From: Bacillus sp. FJAT-50079
Lineage (GTDB): Bacteria; Bacillota; Bacilli; Bacillales; Bacillaceae_C
Reading direction: 5' to 3'
Length of the DNA stretch: 64,000 nt
Assembly: GCF_018343515.1 (NCBI RefSeq)
Contig: NZ_JAGYPD010000009.1
Location: forward strand, 62,001 to 126,000
The position numbers and the translations under genes are program-made. The notes under the pieces are model-generated. The model was not told where the DNA came from. It searched no databases and was given only the letters and a program-made list of their open reading frames with translations. Of this stretch, positions 25,790 through 34,470 are shown piece by piece (the first letter of the stretch is position 1; every line of letters starts with the position of its first letter).

Positions 25790-26203
25790 ATGAAGATTAG
25801 AAAGTTTAAAATAAATGAAAGTGGCTTGAATCGTTTTTTTGGACCCCTTGAGGCAAAAATTATGGACATCTTATGGAACGGGGAAGAAATGACGATTAAA
25901 GATGTTCAACTTGTTCTTGAACGAGAGAAATTGACCAATTTCAACACGGTCATGACGGTCATGAATCGATTAGTTGAAAAGGGGATTCTTCAAAAAAGAG
26001 CAGAAGGAAGATCATCTTTATATAAACCGATACAATCGAGAGCGGAATTTATAAATAGGCAGTCAAAAGAAATGACAAATGAACTGATGGATGAATTCGG
26101 CACTGTTGTCATTAGTCATATGCTTGACGCACTTGAAGATGCGGATGATGATCTTGTCGCTAAGCTCGAGGATAAAATTAAAGAATTGAAAAAGGATATG
26201 TAA
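25790..26203 (+). CDS. BlaI/MecI/CopY family transcriptional repressor
   Basis: A 137-residue winged-helix repressor: LEAKIMDILWNGEEMTIKDVQLVLE (helix 1-2), then NTVMTVMNRLVEKGILQKRAEGRSSLYKP (recognition helix and wing), and a C-terminal dimerisation helix with many acidic residues. GTG 25787 is possible, but ATG 25790 has better spacing from the GGGGGTGAT site. It is 3 bp from a BlaR1-like protease gene. In beta-lactamase systems the protease triggers cleavage of this repressor. Here the target appears to be the downstream disulfide-bond operon. Confidence 0.9.
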   Translation: MKIRKFKINESGLNRFFGPLEAKIMDILWNGEEMTIKDVQLVLEREKLTNFNTVMTVMNRLVEKGILQKRAEGRSSLYKPIQSRAEFINRQSKEMTNELMDEFGTVVISHMLDALEDADDDLVAKLEDKIKELKKDM

Positions 26204-26206
26204 TCT

Positions 26207-27055
26207 ATGTCTAAACGTCAATCATCTCTTATATTTGTCCTATCACTTGTCATTTCAGGGATTATTTTGCTTCAGATGGGTTTTTACGTTCTTTCCATAT
26301 TGGCAGGCTGGAACATGAAGTTCAATCTCATTGCCGTATGTCACAGTTGGTTAAAAGCAATTGGGCTTTCTTCCCTTAAATATGTACTTGATGGGCTTGT
26401 TATTTATACGTTGTTATTATTATTATGGAAAATTGGCTCGCAATTCATTCAAACCGCGAGAATGAAAAGACGATTTCAGCCGTACAAAGAGGCCAATCTT
26501 ACGACGGAATTGAGTCAAACATACGGAAGCGGAAAAGAGGAAATACTCGTTCTTTCACATCCTACTCCAATGGCGTTCACGATGGGATTTGTTAATCCTA
26601 GAATCATTGTTACAACAGGCTTAATCCACTTTTTAACACAAGAGGAATTAAAAGCAGTCATTTCACATGAGATGTATCATAAAAAAAATCGTGACCCATT
26701 AAAAGTCTTTTTACTATCATTGAGTTCATCAATGATGTGGTATATTCCCATTCAAAAGTGGTTTCATCAACAATATCAAGTTATTCAAGAAGTACTGGCG
26801 GATGAATATGCGATTAAGCAACAGGAGACATCTGTAAACTTAGGCAGTGCCCTTTTAAAAATGCTGAAATTAGGAAGACAGGAAAAAATGCCTTTTACGT
26901 ATGTGTCGTTTGCCGCAACATCTGTCAATTATCGGATTGAATATATGCTGAATCCGCTTAAGGGTATCCAATTACGGCTTCCATTAAAAATATTATTCAT
27001 ATCATTAACGATCTTTAGTCTGATTTGTGGACTATTTATTTACGCGCTTGCGTAA
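26207..27055 (+). CDS. BlaR1-type M56 membrane metalloprotease, sensor-less
   Basis: 282 residues. Hydrophobic segments near residues 8-30 and 63-80, then the cytoplasmic zinc protease with HEMYHKKNRDP (HExxH, about 150-154) and a downstream ADEYAIKQQ, where the Glu is the likely third ligand, then a last C-terminal membrane segment. The penicillin-binding sensor domain of true BlaR1 is absent, so the signal is not an antibiotic captured by that domain. It probably inactivates the BlaI-like repressor encoded just upstream. Confidence 0.88.
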   Translation: MSKRQSSLIFVLSLVISGIILLQMGFYVLSILAGWNMKFNLIAVCHSWLKAIGLSSLKYVLDGLVIYTLLLLLWKIGSQFIQTARMKRRFQPYKEANLTTELSQTYGSGKEEILVLSHPTPMAFTMGFVNPRIIVTTGLIHFLTQEELKAVISHEMYHKKNRDPLKVFLLSLSSSMMWYIPIQKWFHQQYQVIQEVLADEYAIKQQETSVNLGSALLKMLKLGRQEKMPFTYVSFAATSVNYRIEYMLNPLKGIQLRLPLKILFISLTIFSLICGLFIYALA

Positions 27056-27072
27056 ATTTTTTACACTATTAC

Positions 27073-27087
27073 ACTACATAATGTAGT
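27073..27087. promoter_or_regulatory. Second BlaI-type operator, upstream of bdbD
   Basis: ACTACA-TAA-TGTAGT is a perfect dyad with the same half-sites and the same 3-base centre as the operator before blaI. It lies just upstream of bdbD, implying that bdbDC is controlled by the same repressor. Confidence 0.75.
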
Positions 27088-27108
27088 TTTGGATGAGGAG
27101 TGTTGATT

Positions 27109-27753
27109 TTGTCAAAGAAAATATTTTGGTTCATCGGAATACTTGCTATTTGTATCATCGGGATTATTGTATTAAAAAGTGTTCAACAAGAATCGGCTGT
27201 TATTGATTATGAAGGGCAGCCATTTTTAGGCGAAGCGTCCGCGCCGGTTGAAATTATTGAATTTGGAGATTATAAATGCCCGCACTGTAAAGTTTTTAAT
27301 GAAAGCATTGTTCCTATCATTAACGAAGAATTAATTCAAACGGGGAAAGCAAAGTTTTACTTTATGAATTATTCATTTATTAGCCCAGATTCAACGTCAT
27401 CCGCACAATTTGCCGAAACGGTTTATCAAGAACTTGGAAATGAAACATTCTGGGATTTTCATCAATTATTGTTTGCGAATCAAATGACAGAAGCTGGAGA
27501 AATGAATCTGTTCACGGATGATTTTCTGGAAGCTGTTTTGGCTGAAGTGGCTAGTCCTGAAGAGACGGAACAAGTGATGATTGCTTATCGTGAAGGGAAA
27601 GGGAATGATGCCTTGAAGAAGGATTTGGCGACAGCAAATAGCTTAGGGATTTCATCCACACCATCCATCTATATCGACGGAAAGCTATTTAAAGGTGGAA
27701 GCACGGATGAATTAATTGAAATGGTGGAAGAAGCGATGACGAGTGATAAATAA
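27109..27753 (+). CDS. bdbD: DsbA-family thiol-disulfide oxidoreductase (BdbD-like)
   Basis: A ~214-residue membrane-anchored thioredoxin-fold oxidase. An N-terminal hydrophobic anchor precedes the active site CPHC (Cys57-Cys60), and the cis-Pro loop is SSTPSIYIDG. It introduces disulfides into secreted proteins and is re-oxidised by BdbC, encoded next with an 11-bp overlap. TTG 27109 is chosen because GAGGAG lies eight bases upstream; GTG 27100 would overlap that site. It may be required for competence or secreted-toxin folding. Confidence 0.92.
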   Translation: MSKKIFWFIGILAICIIGIIVLKSVQQESAVIDYEGQPFLGEASAPVEIIEFGDYKCPHCKVFNESIVPIINEELIQTGKAKFYFMNYSFISPDSTSSAQFAETVYQELGNETFWDFHQLLFANQMTEAGEMNLFTDDFLEAVLAEVASPEETEQVMIAYREGKGNDALKKDLATANSLGISSTPSIYIDGKLFKGGSTDELIEMVEEAMTSDK

Positions 27754-28147
27754 ACCCCTTTTACTGGCATGGGTCACAGCGATTATAGCAATGGCGGGAA
27801 GTTTATTTTTTAGTGAGCGGATGGGGTTTATTCCTTGTACCCTTTGCTGGTATCAACGGATCTTAATGTATCCCCTTGTTATTTTTCTAGGAATCGCCTT
27901 TTATCGGAATGATAAGGGGATTTATAAGTATGTTTTGCCAGTGTCAGCCATGGGCATGATGGTTTCTGCTTATCATTATGCGTTGCAAAAAATCCCTTCA
28001 TTCAATGAGTTTAGTGCATGTACAAGCGGAGTGCCATGTTCAGGTCAATATATTAATTGGTTTGGCTTCGTTACCATTCCTTTCTTAGCACTTATCGGTT
28101 TTACCATTATCACATTGATGATGGTCATACTTCTGAAACGCAAGTAA
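27743..28147 (+). CDS. bdbC: DsbB-family quinone-linked oxidoreductase (BdbC-like)
   Basis: A 134-residue, four-helix membrane protein. The first redox pair is FIPCTLCWYQR and the second is CTSGVPCSG, the pairs that pass electrons from BdbD to quinone. GTG start, overlapping bdbD by 11 bp. The two genes form a complete disulfide-generating pair in the operon controlled by the BlaI-like operator. Confidence 0.93.
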   Translation: MINKPLLLAWVTAIIAMAGSLFFSERMGFIPCTLCWYQRILMYPLVIFLGIAFYRNDKGIYKYVLPVSAMGMMVSAYHYALQKIPSFNEFSACTSGVPCSGQYINWFGFVTIPFLALIGFTIITLMMVILLKRK

Positions 28148-28218
28148 AGTTTAGTACAGGTATTAAAAATACACTTTAAAGTCGCTTGGCGTATATCATG
28201 ATTTTCTATATTAAAGCT

Positions 28219-28249
28219 CCTGGACCATTTGGTTTGGGGTCTTTTTTTA
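28219..28249 (+). terminator. Terminator after bdbC
   Basis: CCTGGACC pairs with GGTTTGGG, partly through G-T pairs, followed by a T7 run. Confidence 0.6.
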
Positions 28250-28332
28250 TGTTTAGCCGCTTGACCGCAATCTTCTAAAAATTCATCGAAAAGCGACTGT
28301 TCCTATATTAAAAAACAAACAATGTGAAATAG

Positions 28333-28399
28333 GCTCTTACATCAGTAACAACCACCTAAGAGCATCATATTGTGTTGAGGAGAGTCACATTTAACTCTC
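28333..28399 (+). promoter_or_regulatory. Two leader hairpins before the bacteriocin precursor
   Basis: GCTCTTA (28333-28339) pairs with TAAGAGC (28357-28363), then GAGAGT (28380-28385) pairs with ACTCTC (28394-28399). They lie in the untranslated leader of the precursor gene and could stabilise or regulate its message. Confidence 0.4.
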
Positions 28400-28443
28400 G
28401 TGTCCGTTTAGCATTGATTATTAAATATAAAGGGGAGGTTCAA

Positions 28444-28680
28444 ATGCAGTATTACCAAAATGAATTGCAAACATTAGGAATGGATAATTACCAAGTAGGT
28501 GAATTAGTTCCTATGGATTATACGAACCAATATACGGTTCAGTTTGATAGTAGGCAATGTGGTGGTCGTTGCGGCGGTCGTTGTGGCGGTTTTCGTTGTG
28601 GTGGCGGTTGTTTTCGCTGTGGCGGTTTTCGCTGTGGTGGTTGCTTTGGCTGTTTTGGTTGTTTTGGATTTTTTATTTAA
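28444..28680 (+). CDS. Heterocycloanthracin/sonorensin-type bacteriocin precursor peptide
   Basis: A 78-residue ribosomal peptide. The leader (about 1-38, MQYYQNELQTLGMDNYQ…) is followed by a core from about residue 39 with ten Cys spaced by Gly, Arg and Phe (CGGRCGGRCGGFR … CFGCFGCFGFFI). Such Cys/Gly-rich cores are converted to thiazoles by a YcaO cyclodehydratase and SagB dehydrogenase, both encoded downstream. ATG 28444 is chosen over the upstream open frame because AGGGGAGG precedes it and the leader then matches the family. The product is a predicted antibacterial peptide. Leader cleavage and export genes are not seen in the cluster. Confidence 0.9.
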   Translation: MQYYQNELQTLGMDNYQVGELVPMDYTNQYTVQFDSRQCGGRCGGRCGGFRCGGGCFRCGGFRCGGCFGCFGCFGFFI

Positions 28681-28705
28681 GTCTAGGAAAAATAGATTGT
28701 CTTAT

Positions 28706-28756
28706 GAAAGGAAATTGCCTCTACACGGTCTTCGGCAGGGGATTTCCTTTCCTTTT
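28706..28756 (+). terminator. Intra-operon terminator/attenuator after the precursor gene
   Basis: GAAAGGAAAT (28706-28715) pairs with ATTTCCTTTC (28742-28751), followed by CTTTTC. Partial termination here would give more precursor than enzyme message. Confidence 0.65.
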
Positions 28757-28873
28757 CGCCCAATCTCGCTTCAGTGTCGAGCGCTCTCGCTTCTTATTTA
28801 TCATAGTGGACAGGTAAGAGTACATAAAATAATAATGTTGAATTCGTAACAATGAGGATGAAGGAGGGAATAA

Positions 28874-30811
28874 ATGTCAAAATTAAGTCCATCCACTCGT
28901 CTGAAGGTGAAGAGGGATACATTTTTTCTCCCGGACCCAAAGAGTGGTGTATATTTTCGAAATAACTTAAGTTCATTCCGAATGGAAGGCAATACCATTT
29001 ATCAATGGATTGAAAAATTAATACCAATGTTTGATGGCGAGAAATCATTAGAAGACTTAACAAAGGGATTAACGCCACCATATCAGAACAGGGTTTATGA
29101 GATCGGAGAAACGTTGCACAAGAATGGCTTTGTTCGGGATGTAAGCAGAGATACCCCCCATCAATTAAATCGTCCCATTCTTGAAAAATATGCTTCTCAA
29201 ATTGAGTTTATAGAGAACTTTGTGGAATCTGGCGCGTATCGTTTTCAAAAATACCGTGAAGCGAAAGTTCTTGCCATTGGCTCGGGTTCCTTTCTCGTTT
29301 CATTGGCTTCAGCGTTAATCGAATCAGGGCTGCCTAAAATAAATGTCATGGTTACAGATACCGTTCCTACAAATAGACAGCGGTTGAATGAGATCGTTCA
29401 AAATGCCAGAAGGACGGAGCTTGACTCCGAAATCGTAGAGGTCTCCTTTCAACAGGAGGCAGGGGAAGAATTTTGGAGGGAAGCTGTACAACCGTATGAT
29501 TGGATTTTATACGTGTCGCAGTCCGGAAATGTAAATGAACTAAAGGATCTTAACTTCGTTTGCAAAGAGGAGAGGAAATCATTTATTCCCGCCATATGCT
29601 TTCAGCAAGTCGGACTCTCAGGTCCATTATTTCATCCGGAATCGGAGGGGTGCTGGGATTCGGCGTGGCGCCGAATCCATCAAGCTGCTTTTCAATCAGA
29701 AGAGCGTTCTCAGCCATTCTCTTCAACAACGGGATCGATTTTGGCGAATGTCGCCGTGTTTGAAATGTTTAAGAATGCTACGGGAATTGCTGATTCAAAT
29801 CAAAGCAATCAAATTTACCTGCTTGATCTTGAAACGCTGGAAGGTGAATGGTTGTCTTTTATCACACATCCGTTGATTACATCTAAGAGTTTTACGCCCC
29901 AACTTGTTGAAGATCTTGATGCAAGGCTTAAAAAGGGTGCGGTCAGAGATCGTCCACCGAATGACCTTTTGGAATATTTCAGTCAACTAACTTCCGAAAA
30001 GACGGGAATTTTCCATACGTGGACGGAACGAAGTTTATCACAGCTTCCACTTGCTCAGTGTTATGTTCAAGCGGTTAATCCGATCTCTGAGGGACCGGCA
30101 GAGCTTTTACCAGAGGTTGTCTGTGCGGGCTTCACACATGAGGATGCAAAAAGAGAGGCGGGACTGACTGGGATTGAAATGTATGCTACTCAAATGATCG
30201 ATTCCTTGGAGTTTAAAAATGGGAATCATATAGCTGGAGGATTTATTGGCATCGGTGCAGGCGAAACAATTGAAGAGGCTGTTTGCCGGGGGCTGCAAGT
30301 TTATTTAAATGAAGAATTGGCGAAAAGAAAGAGCGATCAACTGAATACGATTTATATGCCGTTAGAATTAAATAAAGATAGGCGATGCAAATATTTTTTT
30401 AATGCCCTGACTAATTTGAGTGGTTCACCGACAATCGGCCTGAAAGAGAATCTGCTAGGCTTCCCCGTGATAGGGGTAAGATCAAATGGACGCTGGTATT
30501 CTAGTGTAGGTTTAAATATTACCTTAGGCATGCGAAATGCATTGGAACAAGCGCTTTTAGATACGCAAGGTCAAGTAAATTCCATATTGAGGAAAGAAAT
30601 GGATCCAATCGTTTTTATTCATAAAACGGAAACCAAACTTGAAGTCCCCTCTTGTGATGAAGTGACACAAATGCAGCTATTACAATCCGCTATTCAGACA
30701 TTAAGACAAAATAGCAAACGATTATTCGTTTATGATCTTACATTCGAACCTTTTATGAAAGAGGAAATGGCCGGGGTGTTTGGTGTGCAGATACGAGAGG
30801 GTGAATCCTAA
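28874..30811 (+). CDS. Thiazole-containing bacteriocin maturation protein (ocin-ThiF-like)
   Basis: A 645-residue protein of the large ThiF/E1-like class found in heterocycloanthracin clusters. An N-terminal region resembling a leader-recognition domain (FFLPDPKSGVYFRNNLSSF) is followed by a Rossmann-like KVLAIGSGSFLVSLASALIESGL (about 130-152), related to the E1 ATP-binding fold but without a clear adenylation motif. The C-terminal half has YcaO-like repetitive features. It probably presents the precursor leader to the cyclodehydratase. AAGGAGGG precedes the ATG. It ends in a TAATG overlap with the next gene. Confidence 0.85.
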   Translation: MSKLSPSTRLKVKRDTFFLPDPKSGVYFRNNLSSFRMEGNTIYQWIEKLIPMFDGEKSLEDLTKGLTPPYQNRVYEIGETLHKNGFVRDVSRDTPHQLNRPILEKYASQIEFIENFVESGAYRFQKYREAKVLAIGSGSFLVSLASALIESGLPKINVMVTDTVPTNRQRLNEIVQNARRTELDSEIVEVSFQQEAGEEFWREAVQPYDWILYVSQSGNVNELKDLNFVCKEERKSFIPAICFQQVGLSGPLFHPESEGCWDSAWRRIHQAAFQSEERSQPFSSTTGSILANVAVFEMFKNATGIADSNQSNQIYLLDLETLEGEWLSFITHPLITSKSFTPQLVEDLDARLKKGAVRDRPPNDLLEYFSQLTSEKTGIFHTWTERSLSQLPLAQCYVQAVNPISEGPAELLPEVVCAGFTHEDAKREAGLTGIEMYATQMIDSLEFKNGNHIAGGFIGIGAGETIEEAVCRGLQVYLNEELAKRKSDQLNTIYMPLELNKDRRCKYFFNALTNLSGSPTIGLKENLLGFPVIGVRSNGRWYSSVGLNITLGMRNALEQALLDTQGQVNSILRKEMDPIVFIHKTETKLEVPSCDEVTQMQLLQSAIQTLRQNSKRLFVYDLTFEPFMKEEMAGVFGVQIREGES

Positions 30812-32751
30812 TGACTGCTCATATTCTAATTAACGGACAGGGTGTATTGGCAGATTTTGTCTATGATCAATTGTCCCGCAGTTGTCCCGTCAAGCGTCAA
30901 AGCAAGTTAGAAGATGTGCCTGAAGATACAAAATTAGCTCTTGTGCTGCATGATGCTTGGTATCCATCTGTTCATCAAAAAGCGGATGAAAGTTTCCAAA
31001 CTGCACGTATTCCTTGGTTTCGAGGTTTTGCTTCGTTTGGCGAAGGAATCATCGGTCCGCTCAAACGCCCTGATACACCGGGGTGTTCTCGCTGTGCGGA
31101 CATACGGCGCATAATAGCTGGAGCTGATAGTCGGGAAATGTGGGAGTTTCAGATGAAAATGGCAGCAGAAGAAAGCCGGTGGCAAGATGCGTGGGCGTCA
31201 CGAACGGGATTATCGTACATGGCAAATTTGGTATGTAACGAAGTACAGAGGTTTCTTCAAGGAGAGCCAAGTAATTTGGAAGAAAGAATTTTTATTACGA
31301 ACCTGAGAACATTAACAAATTCAAGTCATTTTTTCTTGCCGGATCCATCGTGCCCAATATGCAGTCAAATACCAGATGATACAGAAGAACTAGCTCAAAT
31401 TAAATTGGAATCTAGCCCGAAAATTAGCGGTGATGGTTATCGCTGCCGTTCGATAGATGAATTTAAAGCAGTGTTAGTCAAGGATTATCTCGATGAACGT
31501 ACTGGAATTATGAATGGGAAAGTACAGGATTTCACGTTGCCGTTTGCGGATGTATTAGTCAACATGCCGTTGTTTGGAGCGGATGAAGGAGTAGCTGGAA
31601 GGTCTAATTCTTATGAGATGAGTGAGCAGACGGCCATTTTGGAAGGCTTGGAGAGATATTGCGGAATTGGGCCCCGTGGAAAACGGACAGTCGTTCGTAA
31701 TTGTTATCGTCAATTGGAGAATAACGCACTAAATCCTATACGAGTAGGCTTACATGAAAAGGAGCAATATGAAAAGCCCCATTTTCCGTTTATACCGTTT
31801 CATCCTGATCGGCCAATGAATTGGGTCTGGGGCTATTCGTTTTTATCTGAACGTCCTATTTTGGTTCCGGAGTTACTCGCCTATTACAGTTTGGGCTATG
31901 GAGAGGGATTTGTTTATGAAACCTCAAATGGATGTGCGCTGGGAGGTAGTTTAGAAGAGGCTATTTTTCACGGCATTATGGAGGTTGTTGAGCGAGACTC
32001 ATTTTTGTTAACCTGGTATGCTCAGCTTCCCCTTCCGCGCCTTGATCTTAGTTCCGCCCACGACAAAGAACTGCAGCTGATGGTCGATCGGTTACACGAA
32101 GTGACGGGGTATGACCTTTATTTTTATAACTCAACGATGGAACATGGAATTCCGAGCGTTTGGGGTATAGCAAAAAACAGAAGGTCAAAGGGATTAAACC
32201 TCATTTGCGCAGCCGGGGCCAACCCTGATCCAATTAGCGCTGTAAAAAACACGATCTATGAGCTTGCAGGAACGATGGCTAGGCAAGACGAAAAGCTGAA
32301 GGAAAACCGCCAGAAATATGAAGGGATGCTACAAGATCCGTTCACTGTGCGTACGATGGAAGACCATGGACTGCTTTACGGTCTGCCAGAAGCGGAGGAA
32401 CGATTGAACTTTTTATTGGATGGCGATCGTCCATTACGTACATTTGCCGAGGAATTTAAGCAACCGCCAACAAATATTGATTTGAAAGATGATCTTGAAG
32501 ATATTCTTCAGAAATTCCGCCAGTTAAATCTTGAGGTTATAGTGGTAGATCAAACAACACCTATCACCAAACGGAACGGATTATTTTGTGTAAAAGTATT
32601 GATTCCCGGAATGTTACCGATGACATTCGGGCATCATCTTATCCGTGTGAAAGGGTTGGGGAGGGTACTTACAGTACCAATGGAGCTAGGATTTACGAAG
32701 GGACCGTTAACGTATGATCAGCTAAATCCCCATCCCCATCCGTTCCCATAA
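30811..32751 (+). CDS. YcaO-type azoline cyclodehydratase with fused leader-binding domain
   Basis: 646 residues. The N-terminal ~200 residues carry a CSRC…CPIC cysteine pair set, the zinc-binding TOMM leader-peptide-binding region. The rest is a YcaO domain with SNSYEMSEQTAILEGLERYCG, NGCALGGSLEEAIFHGIMEVVERDSFLLTWY (ATP-binding glutamates) and the C-terminal proline motif NPHPHPFP characteristic of azoline-forming YcaO enzymes. It would activate backbone amides with ATP and cyclise the Cys residues of the precursor at 28444. It overlaps the upstream gene by one base. Confidence 0.93.
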   Translation: MTAHILINGQGVLADFVYDQLSRSCPVKRQSKLEDVPEDTKLALVLHDAWYPSVHQKADESFQTARIPWFRGFASFGEGIIGPLKRPDTPGCSRCADIRRIIAGADSREMWEFQMKMAAEESRWQDAWASRTGLSYMANLVCNEVQRFLQGEPSNLEERIFITNLRTLTNSSHFFLPDPSCPICSQIPDDTEELAQIKLESSPKISGDGYRCRSIDEFKAVLVKDYLDERTGIMNGKVQDFTLPFADVLVNMPLFGADEGVAGRSNSYEMSEQTAILEGLERYCGIGPRGKRTVVRNCYRQLENNALNPIRVGLHEKEQYEKPHFPFIPFHPDRPMNWVWGYSFLSERPILVPELLAYYSLGYGEGFVYETSNGCALGGSLEEAIFHGIMEVVERDSFLLTWYAQLPLPRLDLSSAHDKELQLMVDRLHEVTGYDLYFYNSTMEHGIPSVWGIAKNRRSKGLNLICAAGANPDPISAVKNTIYELAGTMARQDEKLKENRQKYEGMLQDPFTVRTMEDHGLLYGLPEAEERLNFLLDGDRPLRTFAEEFKQPPTNIDLKDDLEDILQKFRQLNLEVIVVDQTTPITKRNGLFCVKVLIPGMLPMTFGHHLIRVKGLGRVLTVPMELGFTKGPLTYDQLNPHPHPFP

Positions 32752-32773
32752 TGGCAGAATAGGAGGTTAAATA

Positions 32774-34357
32774 TTGGAGCTGGAAACATTTTTGCATTAT
32801 CTGCATTTTGACACGGAAAAAGTAACTCCGCCGGATTGGGAGGTGGATTGGGAAGACGCCCCACTCCCCTATAAACTGTATCGCGGTTTACCAATGGTCC
32901 CACTTACCGCAGATGTGCCTTTAACATTTGAGAAAAGGGAGGCGCATCTAAAGCCTAGTCTGGTGGAGCTTGGTCATTTTTTATGGTATGTTTTCGGGCT
33001 TACTCAATACACTCAATCGGCTCTAATCGAGGAAACGAATGAAGAAGCTGTGAGCTTTATTCAATCTAAGCGCAGGTTTGTTCCATCTGGAGGGGCACTG
33101 TATCCTAATGAACTATATGTATATATAAATGTTGAAGAAGCTCCACAGGGCATTTACCATTATGATGCGGCGCATCATCGCCTTGTATTGGTGCGAGAAG
33201 GAGATTACGATTCCTACTTAGCTAGAAGTCTTAAAAATGGCAATCATACTTCTAGCTGTTTTTGCACTGTTTTTATTTCGACGGTTTTTTGGAAAAACTT
33301 CTATAAATATAATAACTTTTCTTACAGGCTCCAAGGGCTAGATGCAGGCGTGTTAATTGGGCAATCGTTAGAAGTGGCCGATCAGATGGGGTTCTCTTCA
33401 CGGGTATGCTACCAATTTCTTGATCGGGCGATCAATCATTTGCTTGGGTTGTCTGAACAGGATGAAAGTGTATATGCGGCTATCTCCTTATCTACAAACG
33501 CATTTCCCGATTATGTAGAAAACGATCATAACAGAAGTGAAGATGCTTCAGCGCTTAAATTGTGCGGGGAATTACCATTATTGCAACATGTTTCTTATAA
33601 CCGTTCAAAAAGAGTTATTCCATACCCGCTGCTGAAAAAAATGAATGAAGCGTCGATGATTGAAACAACAAAGTCATTTGTGAAGCTAAAAAATAATCAT
33701 CGTGCGAAACATTCGTTAGGTACTGAAATGATTATGCTCCCGTTTGAGGAAGGCTTTTCGTACGATCTTGCCTCTGTTTGCAGGGAGAGACATTCGCCTG
33801 ATATCGATTTTATGATCGGAAAAGTGAGCCAAACACAACTATCTACTTTGTTAAAAGAGACATTTTCTTACTCGTATCAGAATGACCTTGACGAAACATA
33901 TGGGAATATAGAGAGCCGTATGTCTTTATATGGAAGTTTTTATAATGTGGAGGGGGTTCCAAACGGTGCCTACTCGTATGACAATAACACCCATACTCTC
34001 CGAACGATAAACAAAGGGGATTACCGGGAATTATTACAAAGTGGTTTAACAATGCCTAATGTGAACCTGTATCAAGTTCCACTTTGCTTACATGTCGTTG
34101 GAGAAGGAGATTATCTTAGAGAAGAATTGGGATATAGAGGGTATCGCATTCAGCAGATGGAAGCGGGCATTCTCGTGCAACGACTGCTTTTGGTATCATG
34201 TGCTTTAGGGATGGGAGGGCATCCGCTGCTAGGATTTGACGTGAACAATTGTGATGAACTTTACAGGATTGATTCGAAAGGAAGAACTTGTTTGATTCAA
34301 ATTCCGATAGGTCCATACCGACCACGTGCCTGGTTAAAAGGGAGTTTGCAAAGCTAG
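32774..34357 (+). CDS. SagB/ThcOx-type FMN dehydrogenase (azoline oxidase)
   Basis: 527 residues, with two nitroreductase-like halves. The first has PSGGALYPNELYVYINV and GIYHYDAAHHRLV (about 105-145). The second repeats the layout with GAYSYDNNTHTL and MEAGILVQRLLLVSCALGMGGHPLLGFD. The family uses FMN to oxidise thiazolines to thiazoles. The TTG start at 32774 has AGGAGG eight bases upstream. It is the last gene of the cluster. No export or immunity gene follows, so those functions must lie elsewhere or be supplied by housekeeping transporters. Confidence 0.9.
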   Translation: MELETFLHYLHFDTEKVTPPDWEVDWEDAPLPYKLYRGLPMVPLTADVPLTFEKREAHLKPSLVELGHFLWYVFGLTQYTQSALIEETNEEAVSFIQSKRRFVPSGGALYPNELYVYINVEEAPQGIYHYDAAHHRLVLVREGDYDSYLARSLKNGNHTSSCFCTVFISTVFWKNFYKYNNFSYRLQGLDAGVLIGQSLEVADQMGFSSRVCYQFLDRAINHLLGLSEQDESVYAAISLSTNAFPDYVENDHNRSEDASALKLCGELPLLQHVSYNRSKRVIPYPLLKKMNEASMIETTKSFVKLKNNHRAKHSLGTEMIMLPFEEGFSYDLASVCRERHSPDIDFMIGKVSQTQLSTLLKETFSYSYQNDLDETYGNIESRMSLYGSFYNVEGVPNGAYSYDNNTHTLRTINKGDYRELLQSGLTMPNVNLYQVPLCLHVVGEGDYLREELGYRGYRIQQMEAGILVQRLLLVSCALGMGGHPLLGFDVNNCDELYRIDSKGRTCLIQIPIGPYRPRAWLKGSLQS

Positions 34358-34370
34358 GTCTAGGCAACTT

Positions 34371-34449
34371 AAGCCTCCGGCGTATGGTACAGATTTTGGG
34401 AGAACTTTTCTAGTGAGCTCGAAAAATCTGGACACAATTACGCCGGAGC
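34371..34449 (+). repeat. Structured dispersed repeat, copy A
   Basis: A 79-base element with an outer stem (CTCCGGCGTA 34375-34384 with TACGCCGGAG 34439-34448) and an inner stem (AGATTTT with AAAATCT). A sequence of the same length and plan lies at 51082-51160 after treR. It may act as a terminator-like or REP-like element; its origin is unknown. Confidence 0.5.
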
Positions 34450-34470
34450 AATGATTAATAATATCGACTC

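Noticed and set aside
26207-27055. Beta-lactam resistance sensor BlaR1
   Set aside because: The C-terminal penicillin-binding sensor domain is absent and no beta-lactamase gene is present.
28544-28849. Val/Ala-rich and Trp/Leu-rich ORFs overlapping the bacteriocin core
   Set aside because: They are alternate-frame readings of the repetitive Cys-Gly codons of the real precursor gene.
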